Part shown: one piece after another, positions 41,012 through 48,756 of the stretch
Layout: each line of letters begins with the position of its first letter
How positions within the stretch are numbered: position 1 is the first letter of the stretch
Assembly (NCBI GenBank): GCA_934613645.1
Contig: CAKTTC010000002.1
Span: forward strand, 1 to 64,000
Direction of reading: 5' to 3'
Source of the DNA: an uncultured Opitutales bacterium
Lineage (GTDB): Bacteria > Verrucomicrobiota > Verrucomicrobiia > Opitutales > Intestinicryptomonadaceae
Length of the DNA: 64,000 bases
Program-made: the position numbers and the translations under genes
Notes under the pieces: generated by a model
Seen by the model: only the letters and a program-made list of their open reading frames with translations
What the model was told of the DNA's origin: nothing
The model's database searches: none

Positions 41012-41458
41012 ATGGACTGGATAATTCTAACGGAACGCGACCTGTTCGACCTGCTCAACAAAAGCCAGCTTGACCTGCTCAAGGCCGAAGCGGTAAAGGC
41101 GAACGATAGTGGCATTTGCAACAGAATCATAGATATGGTGGTGTCGAGAATAAGGGCGGAAATTGCGGCAAGCGGAGTGAACATGCTTGACTGCAACTAT
41201 GCAAAGATTCCCCCCGAACTGCGCGAAACCGCTTTGCGCCTTGCGTTGGAGGCACTGCAAACGCGCCTTCCCGAACTGGAGCTTTCGCCCGCGCAAATAC
41301 GCGCCGCCGACTACGCGCGCGAAATTCTCGCGAGGGTCGCCGATGGCAAACTGCCAGTTTCGCGCCCTGCAAACGGCATAAAAACGGCGCGCAAGTTTGC
41401 CGTGGCGCACGGAGCGGGCGAAAGAAAATTCACGCGGAAATCGACGGAGGGAATGTGA
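41012..41458 (+). CDS. Phage head-tail adaptor-like protein (DUF1320/gp36-like)
   Basis: A 148-residue, mostly helical protein. The central part, IDMVVSRIRAEIAASG, then YAKIPPELRETALRLALEALQTRL, then AADYAREILARVADGKLPV, follows the DUF1320 adaptor pattern (Mu gp36) in which a helical bundle contacts the portal. The position directly after the capsid protein fits. A basic C-terminal tail (KFAVAHGAGERKFTRK) is extra. The stop overlaps the next start (TGATG). Moderate confidence because similarity is by pattern only. Confidence 0.55.
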   Translation: MDWIILTERDLFDLLNKSQLDLLKAEAVKANDSGICNRIIDMVVSRIRAEIAASGVNMLDCNYAKIPPELRETALRLALEALQTRLPELELSPAQIRAADYAREILARVADGKLPVSRPANGIKTARKFAVAHGAGERKFTRKSTEGM

Positions 41459-41880
41459 TGTCGGAACTTGAAAAAATCCAGAAGACTGTGCGCGACGAGC
41501 TGCGCGGCGCGGCGGAATTTGCGCAGGTTGCCGTGGCGGCCGAAGGCATAGACGCCCTGCCCGTTCCGAAAAAATCCGCCTATTCGATAACCGTAAAACG
41601 CCCCGTTCCCGTCTCGGCGGCGAAAAATTCCGGAGAGGTGGTATTTGCGGAAGTGTTGCTGGAAATTGAAATTTCCGTCCCCAAAAGCCGCCCGCAAAAG
41701 CTTTCGGCACTCGAAATTTTCGAGCGCGTATGCAGGCGGCTGCACAACAAAAAAATAGACCTGCGCCAAAACTGCGGGAAGATTTTGCTGTCGCGCTCAG
41801 TCCCGTTCGAATTTGCGGCGGGAAATGAAAGCCTCGAGAAAGCATCTGTAAAATTCCTAATTCAGGGAGTAAAAATATGA
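41458..41880 (+). CDS. Phage-island protein, possible head-tail completion protein
   Basis: A 140-residue alpha/beta protein starting at ATG 41458, seven bases after GGAGGG and overlapping the previous stop. Helix-strand order (SELEKIQKTVRDEL, then SAYSITVKRPVPVSA, then FAEVLLEIEISVP, then LEIFERVCRRLHN) resembles small tail-terminator or completion proteins such as Mu gp37 (DUF1834). I cannot name the family firmly. Its stop overlaps the next ATG (ATGA). Confidence 0.45.
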   Translation: MSELEKIQKTVRDELRGAAEFAQVAVAAEGIDALPVPKKSAYSITVKRPVPVSAAKNSGEVVFAEVLLEIEISVPKSRPQKLSALEIFERVCRRLHNKKIDLRQNCGKILLSRSVPFEFAAGNESLEKASVKFLIQGVKI

Positions 41881-42254
41881 AAATATACTACGCAAAAAAA
41901 CTTTTGAACGAACACGCCCAGCCGCCGACATCGTTTGTGTATCGGGGGAAAAATTCCGTCGAAAAAAACGCGGCAATAGAGGCCGAACGCGCGCTAGTCA
42001 GGTGTTTCGGCAACTACGCGGCAAGCGTGGCCTTCAAGATTGAACGCGCGCACGACACTCCCGAAGCCGCGGCGGAATTCGCCCTGCGGCACGTTCTGGA
42101 AGTCAACAAACAGCAGTCGGGCGAGCTGCTCATTGCAACCGACGCGGGCAAAACAATACTGGCAATACAAAACGCCGCAATAGCGTCGGTGGGGGCGTCT
42201 GTCGACGGCTGTGCGTCGGTTGTTTCATACGAATTTCAGGAGGCGCAAAGATGA
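41877..42254 (+). CDS. Phage-island protein of unknown function
   Basis: A 125-residue protein beginning MKIYYAKKLLNEHAQPP. It alternates helices and strands (IEAERALVRCFGNYAASVAFKI and ELLIATDAGKTILAIQNAAI) and ends with VSYEFQEAQR. I do not recognise it. It is coupled by ATGA overlaps on both sides, so it belongs to the head operon. Tail-tube-like or neck proteins of similar size are possible but unsupported. Confidence 0.5.
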   Translation: MKIYYAKKLLNEHAQPPTSFVYRGKNSVEKNAAIEAERALVRCFGNYAASVAFKIERAHDTPEAAAEFALRHVLEVNKQQSGELLIATDAGKTILAIQNAAIASVGASVDGCASVVSYEFQEAQR

Positions 42255-42412
42255 ATTCGGAAGAGCGTTTGCGCAAACTCGAGGATTCCATTTCGGCGAC
42301 GATTTCGTCGTTTTCAAGTTATTTGGACAGGCTTGAAAACGAAATCGACGAATTGTCGAAGCGCATCGACGAACTGGAATCGCAAATAAAAAACATCAGA
42401 ACAGACTTATGA
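42251..42412 (+). CDS. Small coiled-coil protein, 53 residues
   Basis: A short gene between two overlapping ATGA junctions: its ATG overlaps the previous stop and its TGA (42410-42412) overlaps the next start at 42409. The product is one long amphipathic helix with heptads (LDRLENEIDELSKRIDELES, about 25-44), a canonical coiled coil that should oligomerise. Coupling on both sides supports reality. Short coiled-coil proteins of this kind occur in phage tail and baseplate operons, but no function is assigned. Confidence 0.65.
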   Translation: MNSEERLRKLEDSISATISSFSSYLDRLENEIDELSKRIDELESQIKNIRTDL

Positions 42413-44112
42413 GCACTATTTTCAAGGTAAACGGAACGGATTTTAACATGGAGGAATTGTCGGCGTTTTCATGCAAGCTGACGCGCAAAAACTCGGCAGC
42501 CGACGAAATAACAATGGAAACCGACGTTGCAAGCCCCGCCGCGCAATGGAGCTACGACGACTCCGTGGAGCTGTGGCAAAACGGAGTCAGGCGTTTTGCG
42601 GGCAGGATTGTAAAAAACACAAAAAGGCGTGCGGGCAAAAAAGACGTCCACTCCGTATTGATAAAAAACCCGTTCTACGAGCTTGAACGCGTAATCTACC
42701 AGCAGTCGACCGCGTATTACAACGGCGGCATTATATCAATGCGCAACAGAAGCAGGGTAACGCTCGGCGGCGACGGGAACGCGGGGTCGATTCAAAAGCA
42801 GATTAAGGACATCATAAAATACGCCTCCAAACACGGCGTGAATGTGGCGGAGGGAACAATCGACATTTCGGGCGACATGCTCGTAGACGAAGCGACCGAC
42901 ATCACCTGCGCGGAGGCCATAGTAAAAACAATGCGCTGGTGTCCGTGTTCGTGCGCGTATTTCGACTATTCTTCCGAAGGCGCGCCGCTACTGAACGTGC
43001 GCCCGCGCAGCGCGCTTGAAAACACGTCGGTTTGCGCTGAGGACGGCAACGTGAAATCGTTTTCGGCGAACAGGCGCGACGACCTGCGCGTGGATTCCGT
43101 CCTGATAAACTACGAGCGCGAAAACGCCGTTGACGGCAACGTGTATCTTGAAGTGCTTGAGGACAAATACCCCGCCGACGCGGAAGCGGGCGGCAAAAAT
43201 TCGATAGTCATGTGCGTGGAGCTTGGAGGGTCGAAGTCGGTGAGCCAAACACACTCCATTAAAACGCAGTCAGTCAACGTTTCTTCGGCGGCGTGGTGGA
43301 AAAAGCACGTAAACTTCCTCAACAGGATAGGCTCTTTCACGATAGTTTCGGCGTCGCGCTCGGGCGGCTTCAACAACGAGCTTACCGACGGCTCAATTCC
43401 CAAAGGCCTCGGGTATTCGGCCGAACAAAGCACGGCAACGGGCACGTTCGAATACACAAACCCCGCCACGGGAGGCCGCGAGCAGAAAACCATTTCCGTC
43501 CGCCTGAAAACCACAACCGCGCTCACGGGAGACTACCGCATTTGGAAGCAAACAGAGGTTGCGGAAACAAAACCCGAGGGGCTTGCGAAGTCGATATACG
43601 AAGCCGCAAGCGTTGTTCAATACGAGGGCGAGCTTGAGCTTTTCGACGCCAAAGCGGAGGACTATTTCGGCAAAACGGTGTCGGTAAAGAATGCGCAACA
43701 AACGGTTCTCGACTCCATTCCGCCGTATTTCGCCGAGGAGAATTTGGCAAAGCGCACTCTCAGGCTGAAATTCGGCCCGGTCAAGCACCTCTACCCCGAC
43801 GACATCGTGGAGCTTTTCCGCATAAACCGCTCGCGCAAGCCCGTAACGCTGAGGGTATCGGCGGGCGGGAAAGTCTCGGGAAGCTCCAACGTGTTCACGG
43901 GAGGGGAGTCGCCCTCAACGTATCTCGAGCTTGAAGACAGCGTGAAGTCGCGCCTGATTCTGAAGACTTCAAACGGCAGCAAGAAGGTGGATATAAACGC
44001 CGACGCGCTCGGTGCGGGCGAGACGGCGGAATTTTACGAAACATACGTCTGCTACAACGGAATGCTTGCAAAAACAAAAGTGCTAATGACAACCCCAGTA
44101 ATACAGCAATGA
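42409..44112 (+). CDS. Phage-island large protein, possibly tail hub/baseplate-like
   Basis: A 567-residue protein, the largest of the island. The start (STIFKVNGTDF, then ELSAFSCKLTRKNSAADEI, then SVELWQNGVRRFAGRIVKN) looks like the split-barrel opening of baseplate-hub or late-control D-like proteins, which describe a small beta-barrel with an OB-like WQNG turn. A middle part reads DDLRVDSVLINYERENAVDG, and the C-terminal third is beta-rich (RKPVTLRVSAGGKVSGSS, SKKVDINADALGAGETAEFY). No enzymatic motif is seen. The hub assignment is inference from topology and gene order. The stop overlaps the next start (ATGA). Confidence 0.5.
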   Translation: MSTIFKVNGTDFNMEELSAFSCKLTRKNSAADEITMETDVASPAAQWSYDDSVELWQNGVRRFAGRIVKNTKRRAGKKDVHSVLIKNPFYELERVIYQQSTAYYNGGIISMRNRSRVTLGGDGNAGSIQKQIKDIIKYASKHGVNVAEGTIDISGDMLVDEATDITCAEAIVKTMRWCPCSCAYFDYSSEGAPLLNVRPRSALENTSVCAEDGNVKSFSANRRDDLRVDSVLINYERENAVDGNVYLEVLEDKYPADAEAGGKNSIVMCVELGGSKSVSQTHSIKTQSVNVSSAAWWKKHVNFLNRIGSFTIVSASRSGGFNNELTDGSIPKGLGYSAEQSTATGTFEYTNPATGGREQKTISVRLKTTTALTGDYRIWKQTEVAETKPEGLAKSIYEAASVVQYEGELELFDAKAEDYFGKTVSVKNAQQTVLDSIPPYFAEENLAKRTLRLKFGPVKHLYPDDIVELFRINRSRKPVTLRVSAGGKVSGSSNVFTGGESPSTYLELEDSVKSRLILKTSNGSKKVDINADALGAGETAEFYETYVCYNGMLAKTKVLMTTPVIQQ

Positions 44113-44747
44113 ACGAACCCGAGTTTCTAACCACGTTCCCCCACGACGAAATTTTCCCGATAAAAACTTCAGACGCGGGGAACATAGCGTGGATTCCCTA
44201 CAAGGAGGCAATGTTTTGGTATTGGAACATCTACGGGGTTGACATAAACATTGAATGCCTCATAGACGGCTTCAATTCCTACTTGGAAGAGGGCGACGAA
44301 TACCTGAAATACGAATACATCAAAATAGCCGACAACTACCACTTCGACTCGCTCAGCCCGAACTGCGTCTGCGCGCAAACGCACCAAGCGCGCGCAATCA
44401 AAAAATACGACGTCTTTTTGGAAAGCGTTTTCGACGGCGGACACCTCAAAATTACAGGCCCTTTCTGGAAGGAAAAATACGACGCCGACACGCCCATTGA
44501 CGAAATGCAGATGGGCTATCTACTCGACTACAGCTTCGTTTGGAAAAACGGAATGGTCGCCTCAAGCGACCCCGAATGGCAGGAAACCGCGCCGTGGCAC
44601 AAGGAAGTTGAACACGGCAGTTTTGCAAAAATCCACTCAAAGGCTACCGACTACAGCTTGCTCCCCGAAACGTGCACTCTCAATCTCGACAGCTACGTTA
44701 CGTTCAAGCTGCGCAACCGCGAAATGCTACCGCGGCAAACGCAATGA
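44109..44747 (+). CDS. Phage-island terminal protein of unknown function
   Basis: A 212-residue acidic, aromatic-rich protein (IAWIPYKEAMFWYWNIYGVD, DEYLKYEYIKIADNYHFDS, QMGYLLDYSFVWKNGM). No family is recognised. Last gene of the overlapping operon; its final 21 bases overlap, tail to tail, the last codons of the LysM lipoprotein gene. Reading into a chromosomal gene without a terminator marks the right edge of the island. Confidence 0.5.
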   Translation: MNEPEFLTTFPHDEIFPIKTSDAGNIAWIPYKEAMFWYWNIYGVDINIECLIDGFNSYLEEGDEYLKYEYIKIADNYHFDSLSPNCVCAQTHQARAIKKYDVFLESVFDGGHLKITGPFWKEKYDADTPIDEMQMGYLLDYSFVWKNGMVASSDPEWQETAPWHKEVEHGSFAKIHSKATDYSLLPETCTLNLDSYVTFKLRNREMLPRQTQ

Positions 44748-45569
44748 CTGCCCCGGGCGAACCGATTCGGGCGAAGCCAAGCGGTCTCTGTTTGCCCTGA
44801 ATATCTGCTGCCACTTCCTCGACGTTCCGTAGAAGCGTTTGCTTATGCTGCTGAGTGTGTCCCCCGGCTGGACGACATAACTCGGCGGAACATCGCGCGC
44901 GACGACCACTTTGTTGGCGTCGCTTTTTTTTGCGCTTGTCTGTTGCTGTTGCGGCGGCTGTGTGGGCTGCGAAACTTCGCTTACAACCGAACGCCTGTAT
45001 TCGGCGGGCGTTGCGCTGCGGCGCGGCGCGGCTCTGAGCTTGTCGAGTTCGGCAACCGCCGCGGCAAGCTTGTGTTTAAGCTCCAAATTTTCCTTTTGCG
45101 CCTTCTGCCACATCTCCTCGAATTCGAGACGGCGAATGTTGTTTTCAAACGGGCTTTCGGGCAGCGACGCCGCGTAGCGTTTGTTCGCCGTTGCAATCAT
45201 CTGGCGCACCTGCGGCGAAGCGGGCGAATTGGGCATAAACTCCAAAAATTTGCGGAAATGGTAAATTGCAAAGATGGGGTCGTTCATTTCGCCCAGATAA
45301 ATGCGCCCCAGCTCCAAATGCGACTCAGGCGCAACCTTGCGTTTTTCCACCACCTTCAGGAACGCGCTCATGGCCTCCTGATAATTGCCCCTGCTAAGCT
45401 CCTCGCGCCCGCGCCGGTAGTGGGGCTCGTTCGTTTCCTTTACAATGCTTTCCTCATTCGCGAAATCGCAACCCCCGACCGAAAGAATATACACGGCAAC
45501 AAGCACGGCAACCGCAAAAACGGCAACCGACTTGCGCTTCTGTCCGATATTGTTTTCGGTCGGGAACAT
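44727..45569 (-). CDS. LysM/TPR lipoprotein
   Basis: A 280-residue lipoprotein. Signal anchor with lipobox LSVGGC (Cys34), one or two TPR-like repeats (about 50-125; YRRGREELSRGNYQEAMSAF), a coiled-coil segment (about 150-180), a Gln/Pro/Ser linker and a C-terminal LysM domain (about 229-279; YVVQPGDTLSSISKRFYG...VRPGQSLRLP). LysM binds GlcNAc in peptidoglycan, so the protein probably bridges a membrane and the wall. It starts 15 bases after purH on the same strand. Confidence 0.85.
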   Translation of the reverse strand: MFPTENNIGQKRKSVAVFAVAVLVAVYILSVGGCDFANEESIVKETNEPHYRRGREELSRGNYQEAMSAFLKVVEKRKVAPESHLELGRIYLGEMNDPIFAIYHFRKFLEFMPNSPASPQVRQMIATANKRYAASLPESPFENNIRRLEFEEMWQKAQKENLELKHKLAAAVAELDKLRAAPRRSATPAEYRRSVVSEVSQPTQPPQQQQTSAKKSDANKVVVARDVPPSYVVQPGDTLSSISKRFYGTSRKWQQIFRANRDRLASPESVRPGQSLRLPR

Positions 45570-45583
45570 CGTAAAATTGCGAT

Positions 45584-47110
45584 TTAGTGTCTGAAATGGC
45601 GGACGGACGTAAAGACCATTGCCATGTTGTTTTCGTCGGCGGCTTTTATCACCTCTTCATCGCGAACCGAACCGCCGGGCTGAATTGCCGCAGTTGCGCC
45701 CGCATGCGCGGCGGCCACAAGACCGTCGGCGAAGGGGAAGAAAGCGTCGCTTGCAACAACGCTGCCCGCAAGCGGAAGCCCCGCCTGCTGCGCCTTCCAA
45801 ACCGCAATCTGCGAGCTGTCAACGCGCGACATCTGCCCCGCGCCGACGCCCAAAGTGCGCTCGCAACCCGCGTAGACAATGGCGTTGCTCTTGACGTGTT
45901 TTACAACTTTCCAGCCGAAGAGCATTGCGCGCCATTCCTCTTCAGTGGGCTGGCGTTTTGTGACGACTTTCATGTTCGCCTTAAGCTCTTCGATAGAGTC
46001 GGAAGTCTGCGCGAGCAGTCCGCCGATAACGCTCTTTACCGTGATTTTCGGCTCGGCCTTGTATGTGGAAATCATCAGGCGCAGATTCTTTTTCTTTGTG
46101 AGGATTTCCAACGCCTCGTCGGAGAAGTCGGGTGCGATAATGACTTCGGAGAAGATTTGGGCGATGATTGCCGCCAAGTCGGCCTCAAGCTTTCTGTTTA
46201 CAACAATTATTCCGCCGAACGGGGCTTGGGTATCGGTTGCGAACGCCTGATTCCACGCCTCCACAAGGTTGTCGCACGAAGCCACTCCGCAGGGGTTGGT
46301 GTGCTTCAAAATGGCGAGCGTGGGCTTTTCGAATTCCGAAATAAGGTCGGCCGCCGCGGTAATGTCGATGATGTTGTTGTAGGAAAGTTCCTTGCCGTGG
46401 AGCTGGCGGAAATACTTGTTGAATTCGCCGTAAAGAGCCGCCTGCTGGTGCGGGTTTTCGCCGTAGCGCATTTTCTGGACGAGCGGCAGACCGATGTTTA
46501 TTGTTTCGGGAAGCGCGCCGTCGTTGTATTTCGAATTCAGATAGGTGGCTATTGCCGCGTCATACGCGCTTGTGCGCTGGTAGACTTTAAGCGCGAGTTT
46601 TTTGCGCAGCTGCAGAAGTTCGTCGCCGCCCTTGCGGATTGCCTCGAGCACTGCGGGGTAGTCGCGGTTGTCGCAAACTACGGTAACGTCGCGGTGGTTT
46701 TTGGCGGCGGAGCGCAGCATTGAGGGCCCGCCGATGTCGATGTTTTCTATGGCGTCTTCAAGCGTGCAATTCGGCTTTGCGACTGTTGTCTCGAACGGGT
46801 AGAGGTTGACGACAACAAGGTCAATCATCTTGATGTTGTTCGCCTGTGCCTGAGCCATATGCGAGGGGTTGGAGCGCAGGCACAGAAGCCCGCCGTGAAT
46901 CTTGGGGTGGAGCGTTTTTACGCGGCCGTCCATCATTTCGGGGAAGCCCGTGTAATCGCTTACTTCCGTGCAGGGAATGCCGTTTTGGGAGAGCAGTTTT
47001 GCAGTGCCGCCCGTGGAAAGAATGGTGTATTTGTGGTGGTGCACCAAATCCTTCGCAAATTCAACTACGCCAGTTTTGTCGCTGACTGAAATTAAAGCTA
47101 AACGTTCCAT
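45584..47110 (-). CDS. purH: Bifunctional AICAR formyltransferase/IMP cyclohydrolase
   Basis: A 508-residue enzyme of the last two steps of purine synthesis. The N-terminal IMP cyclohydrolase part starts MERLALISVSDKTGVVEFAK, with LSTGGTAKLL and GRVKTLHPKIHGGLL. The C-terminal formyltransferase part has ILKHTNPCGVA, TDTQAPFGGIIVVNRKLE, SNAIVYAGCERTLGVGAGQMSR and SDAFFPFADGL. Length is normal for the family. It precedes the LysM lipoprotein gene. Confidence 0.97.
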   Translation of the reverse strand: MERLALISVSDKTGVVEFAKDLVHHHKYTILSTGGTAKLLSQNGIPCTEVSDYTGFPEMMDGRVKTLHPKIHGGLLCLRSNPSHMAQAQANNIKMIDLVVVNLYPFETTVAKPNCTLEDAIENIDIGGPSMLRSAAKNHRDVTVVCDNRDYPAVLEAIRKGGDELLQLRKKLALKVYQRTSAYDAAIATYLNSKYNDGALPETINIGLPLVQKMRYGENPHQQAALYGEFNKYFRQLHGKELSYNNIIDITAAADLISEFEKPTLAILKHTNPCGVASCDNLVEAWNQAFATDTQAPFGGIIVVNRKLEADLAAIIAQIFSEVIIAPDFSDEALEILTKKKNLRLMISTYKAEPKITVKSVIGGLLAQTSDSIEELKANMKVVTKRQPTEEEWRAMLFGWKVVKHVKSNAIVYAGCERTLGVGAGQMSRVDSSQIAVWKAQQAGLPLAGSVVASDAFFPFADGLVAAAHAGATAAIQPGGSVRDEEVIKAADENNMAMVFTSVRHFRH

Positions 47111-47250
47111 TCTTTCGATTCAAGCGACGCCCCCGAATTTGACAAGTTTTTTATGCGATTTTTTTTCGAATTTTTCCGAACTGCGCGAAAATTTCCGCCC
47201 CTCCCGAATTTTCCCGAAACGCACGCGCCTTCCGCCGAATGTCCGCCCCT

Positions 47251-47295
47251 CCCGCAAAAAAAGAAAAACCCCGAACGGGGGAGTCCCGCGGGGTT
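47251..47295 (-). terminator. Terminator of the metallo-hydrolase gene
   Basis: AACCCCG (47267-47273) pairs with CGGGGTT (47289-47295), with an inner CGGGG/CCCG extension; an A-rich run on the left gives a T-tract on the minus strand. It lies 24 bases beyond the stop at 47319. The gap 47111-47318 contains this and the purH upstream region; no clear promoter was assigned. Confidence 0.7.
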
Positions 47296-47318
47296 CTGCC
47301 GAAGTCCGCAAAAAGCGG

Positions 47319-48032
47319 CTATATGGAAAATCCGTCGGTGCGCGGAATGACGCATTTTACGCCGAGTTTTTCAACCTCGCGCCTGAACGGCGCGGGGTCT
47401 TCGGTATTGCCCGCAAAAAGCCCGTAGTGCATGGGGACTGCCGTTGCGGGTTTGATTTCGGCAACAACTTTTACGGCGTCGCTCCAGTTCATATTGCCGA
47501 GTTTCCCGTTGATGCAGATGAAAACGGCGTCGATTTTCCGCCCCGCGGCAGCCATAACGTCGGCGGCAAGAGACGGGCGGAACTCGGTGTCGCCGCTGAC
47601 ATAAACCGTTTTCGAGCCGAATTCGAAAACAAAGCCGAGCGCGAGCGGGTCGGAATGGTAGGCGGTAGTGGGAGTTAGCTTGAATTTCTTGAAGTCGAAA
47701 GTGTTACCCTTTGAGAGCGTCTGGAATTTGAGGCAGTCGAACCCCATTGCGCGGAAGTGTTCGTAGGTGCTAAGCGGCCCTGCGAAAGCGCAGTCGGGAT
47801 AGGCTTTGTAGATGGGGGCAACGCTGTCTTCGTCGAAATGGTCGCGGTGGTCGTGCGAGAACACGACGAAGTCGGGCTTGAGGTCGGCGAACGAAACGGG
47901 AACGGGCACCATGCGCGGGAATCTGGGCGCGCAGGAATCGGACATATACGGGTCTACGACAACCCTTGCGCCGTCTATTTCAAAGACGAATCCCGCCTGA
48001 CACAACCACGAAACTTTTTTCAAACTCTCCAT
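47319..48032 (-). CDS. Metallo-beta-lactamase-fold hydrolase (UlaG-like)
   Basis: A 237-residue protein; the start at 48032 has AGGAG nine bases upstream. The metal motif is SHDHRDH (about 62-68), with later ligands in YVSGDTEF and PMHYGLFAG. The overall pattern (VSWLCQAGFVFEIDGARVVVDPY at the start) is that of the UlaG/YtkL metal-dependent hydrolase branch of the MBL superfamily, which includes L-ascorbate-6-phosphate lactonase and many uncharacterised hydrolases. Substrate is unknown. Confidence 0.82.
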   Translation of the reverse strand: MESLKKVSWLCQAGFVFEIDGARVVVDPYMSDSCAPRFPRMVPVPVSFADLKPDFVVFSHDHRDHFDEDSVAPIYKAYPDCAFAGPLSTYEHFRAMGFDCLKFQTLSKGNTFDFKKFKLTPTTAYHSDPLALGFVFEFGSKTVYVSGDTEFRPSLAADVMAAAGRKIDAVFICINGKLGNMNWSDAVKVVAEIKPATAVPMHYGLFAGNTEDPAPFRREVEKLGVKCVIPRTDGFSI

Positions 48033-48174
48033 AAATAATACTCCTTTTTCTCCCCCGCCGAATGCGGCAGGTAATTTCTTACAATGAAACTCTTTTGCGC
48101 GCAAAAAATCAACCTTTTTTTACGCCGCAAAACGCGGTGTGCTCCGCAAAACAACGCCGACCGCCCGCCAACGC

Positions 48175-48585
48175 TCAGTTGAAGTATTTCGACAAATCGG
48201 AACGCTCGGAAATAAGCTCTAAAATGTCGCCGTGGCACATTTTAGCCCAACCGTTGTAGCGCGAACAGTAGCACGCCAAGGCGGGCTGAAACGAAAGCAG
48301 TCTGCACCAATAGAAGCCGTTCAAGCGCGCCCAGCCGCCGTATTCCGAACACTGCGACACATATTGCGGGCAGTCGCACAAAAGCGAAGCCCAATCGCAC
48401 CCCGAATATTTCAGCCAGCCGCCGTGCCGCAAGCAAACCTCCGCAAAGGGAGGACGTTTTTTTATCAGGTTGGACCAGTGCGTCGGGATAAATTCGTCAA
48501 AGACTCCTTCTTTCTCGGCGGTCGAAACCCACGCGGGGTCGGCTTGCAGACGTTCAACCCATTTCCATACTTCCGCCGTATCCAT
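48175..48585 (-). CDS. Small protein of tandem 28-residue repeats
   Basis: A 136-residue protein of unknown function built from a 28-residue repeat, with Trp at 9, 37, 65 and 93 and Pro eight residues later at 17, 45, 73 and 101. Three full units have the form W-x2-L-[LI]-x4-P-x5-C-x4-[GN]G-W (for example WASLLCDCPQYVSQC and EYGGWARLNG). The first unit is degenerate and a partial fifth starts at Ile121. No signal peptide or membrane segment. Cys and Trp occur at fixed positions, which suggests a stacked helical solenoid, possibly metal- or protein-binding. It is alone, between the MBL hydrolase and xseA. Confidence 0.7.
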   Translation of the reverse strand: MDTAEVWKWVERLQADPAWVSTAEKEGVFDEFIPTHWSNLIKKRPPFAEVCLRHGGWLKYSGCDWASLLCDCPQYVSQCSEYGGWARLNGFYWCRLLSFQPALACYCSRYNGWAKMCHGDILELISERSDLSKYFN

Positions 48586-48756
48586 AAAAAAGGATTACAG
48601 CACGCGTTTTTATTATGTCAATAATTATTTACAAATATATTTTTTTATCAACAAAACAAACAGAAAACGTCTGAACCATTCATCGAAACAATCATAAACC
48701 GACACAAAAAAACCGAAAGCGCGCAGAAAAAACGGGGCGAACCCCTACCGCATCGG

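Noticed and set aside
37427..44747. Complete active Mu-like prophage
   Set aside because: No transposase, repressor, terminase, tail sheath/tube, tape measure or lysis gene, and no Mu-type end repeats were seen at the borders.
48230..48260. Sigma-54 (-24/-12) promoter at TGGCACATTTTAGCC
   Set aside because: The -12 TGC element is absent and the site lies inside a coding region.
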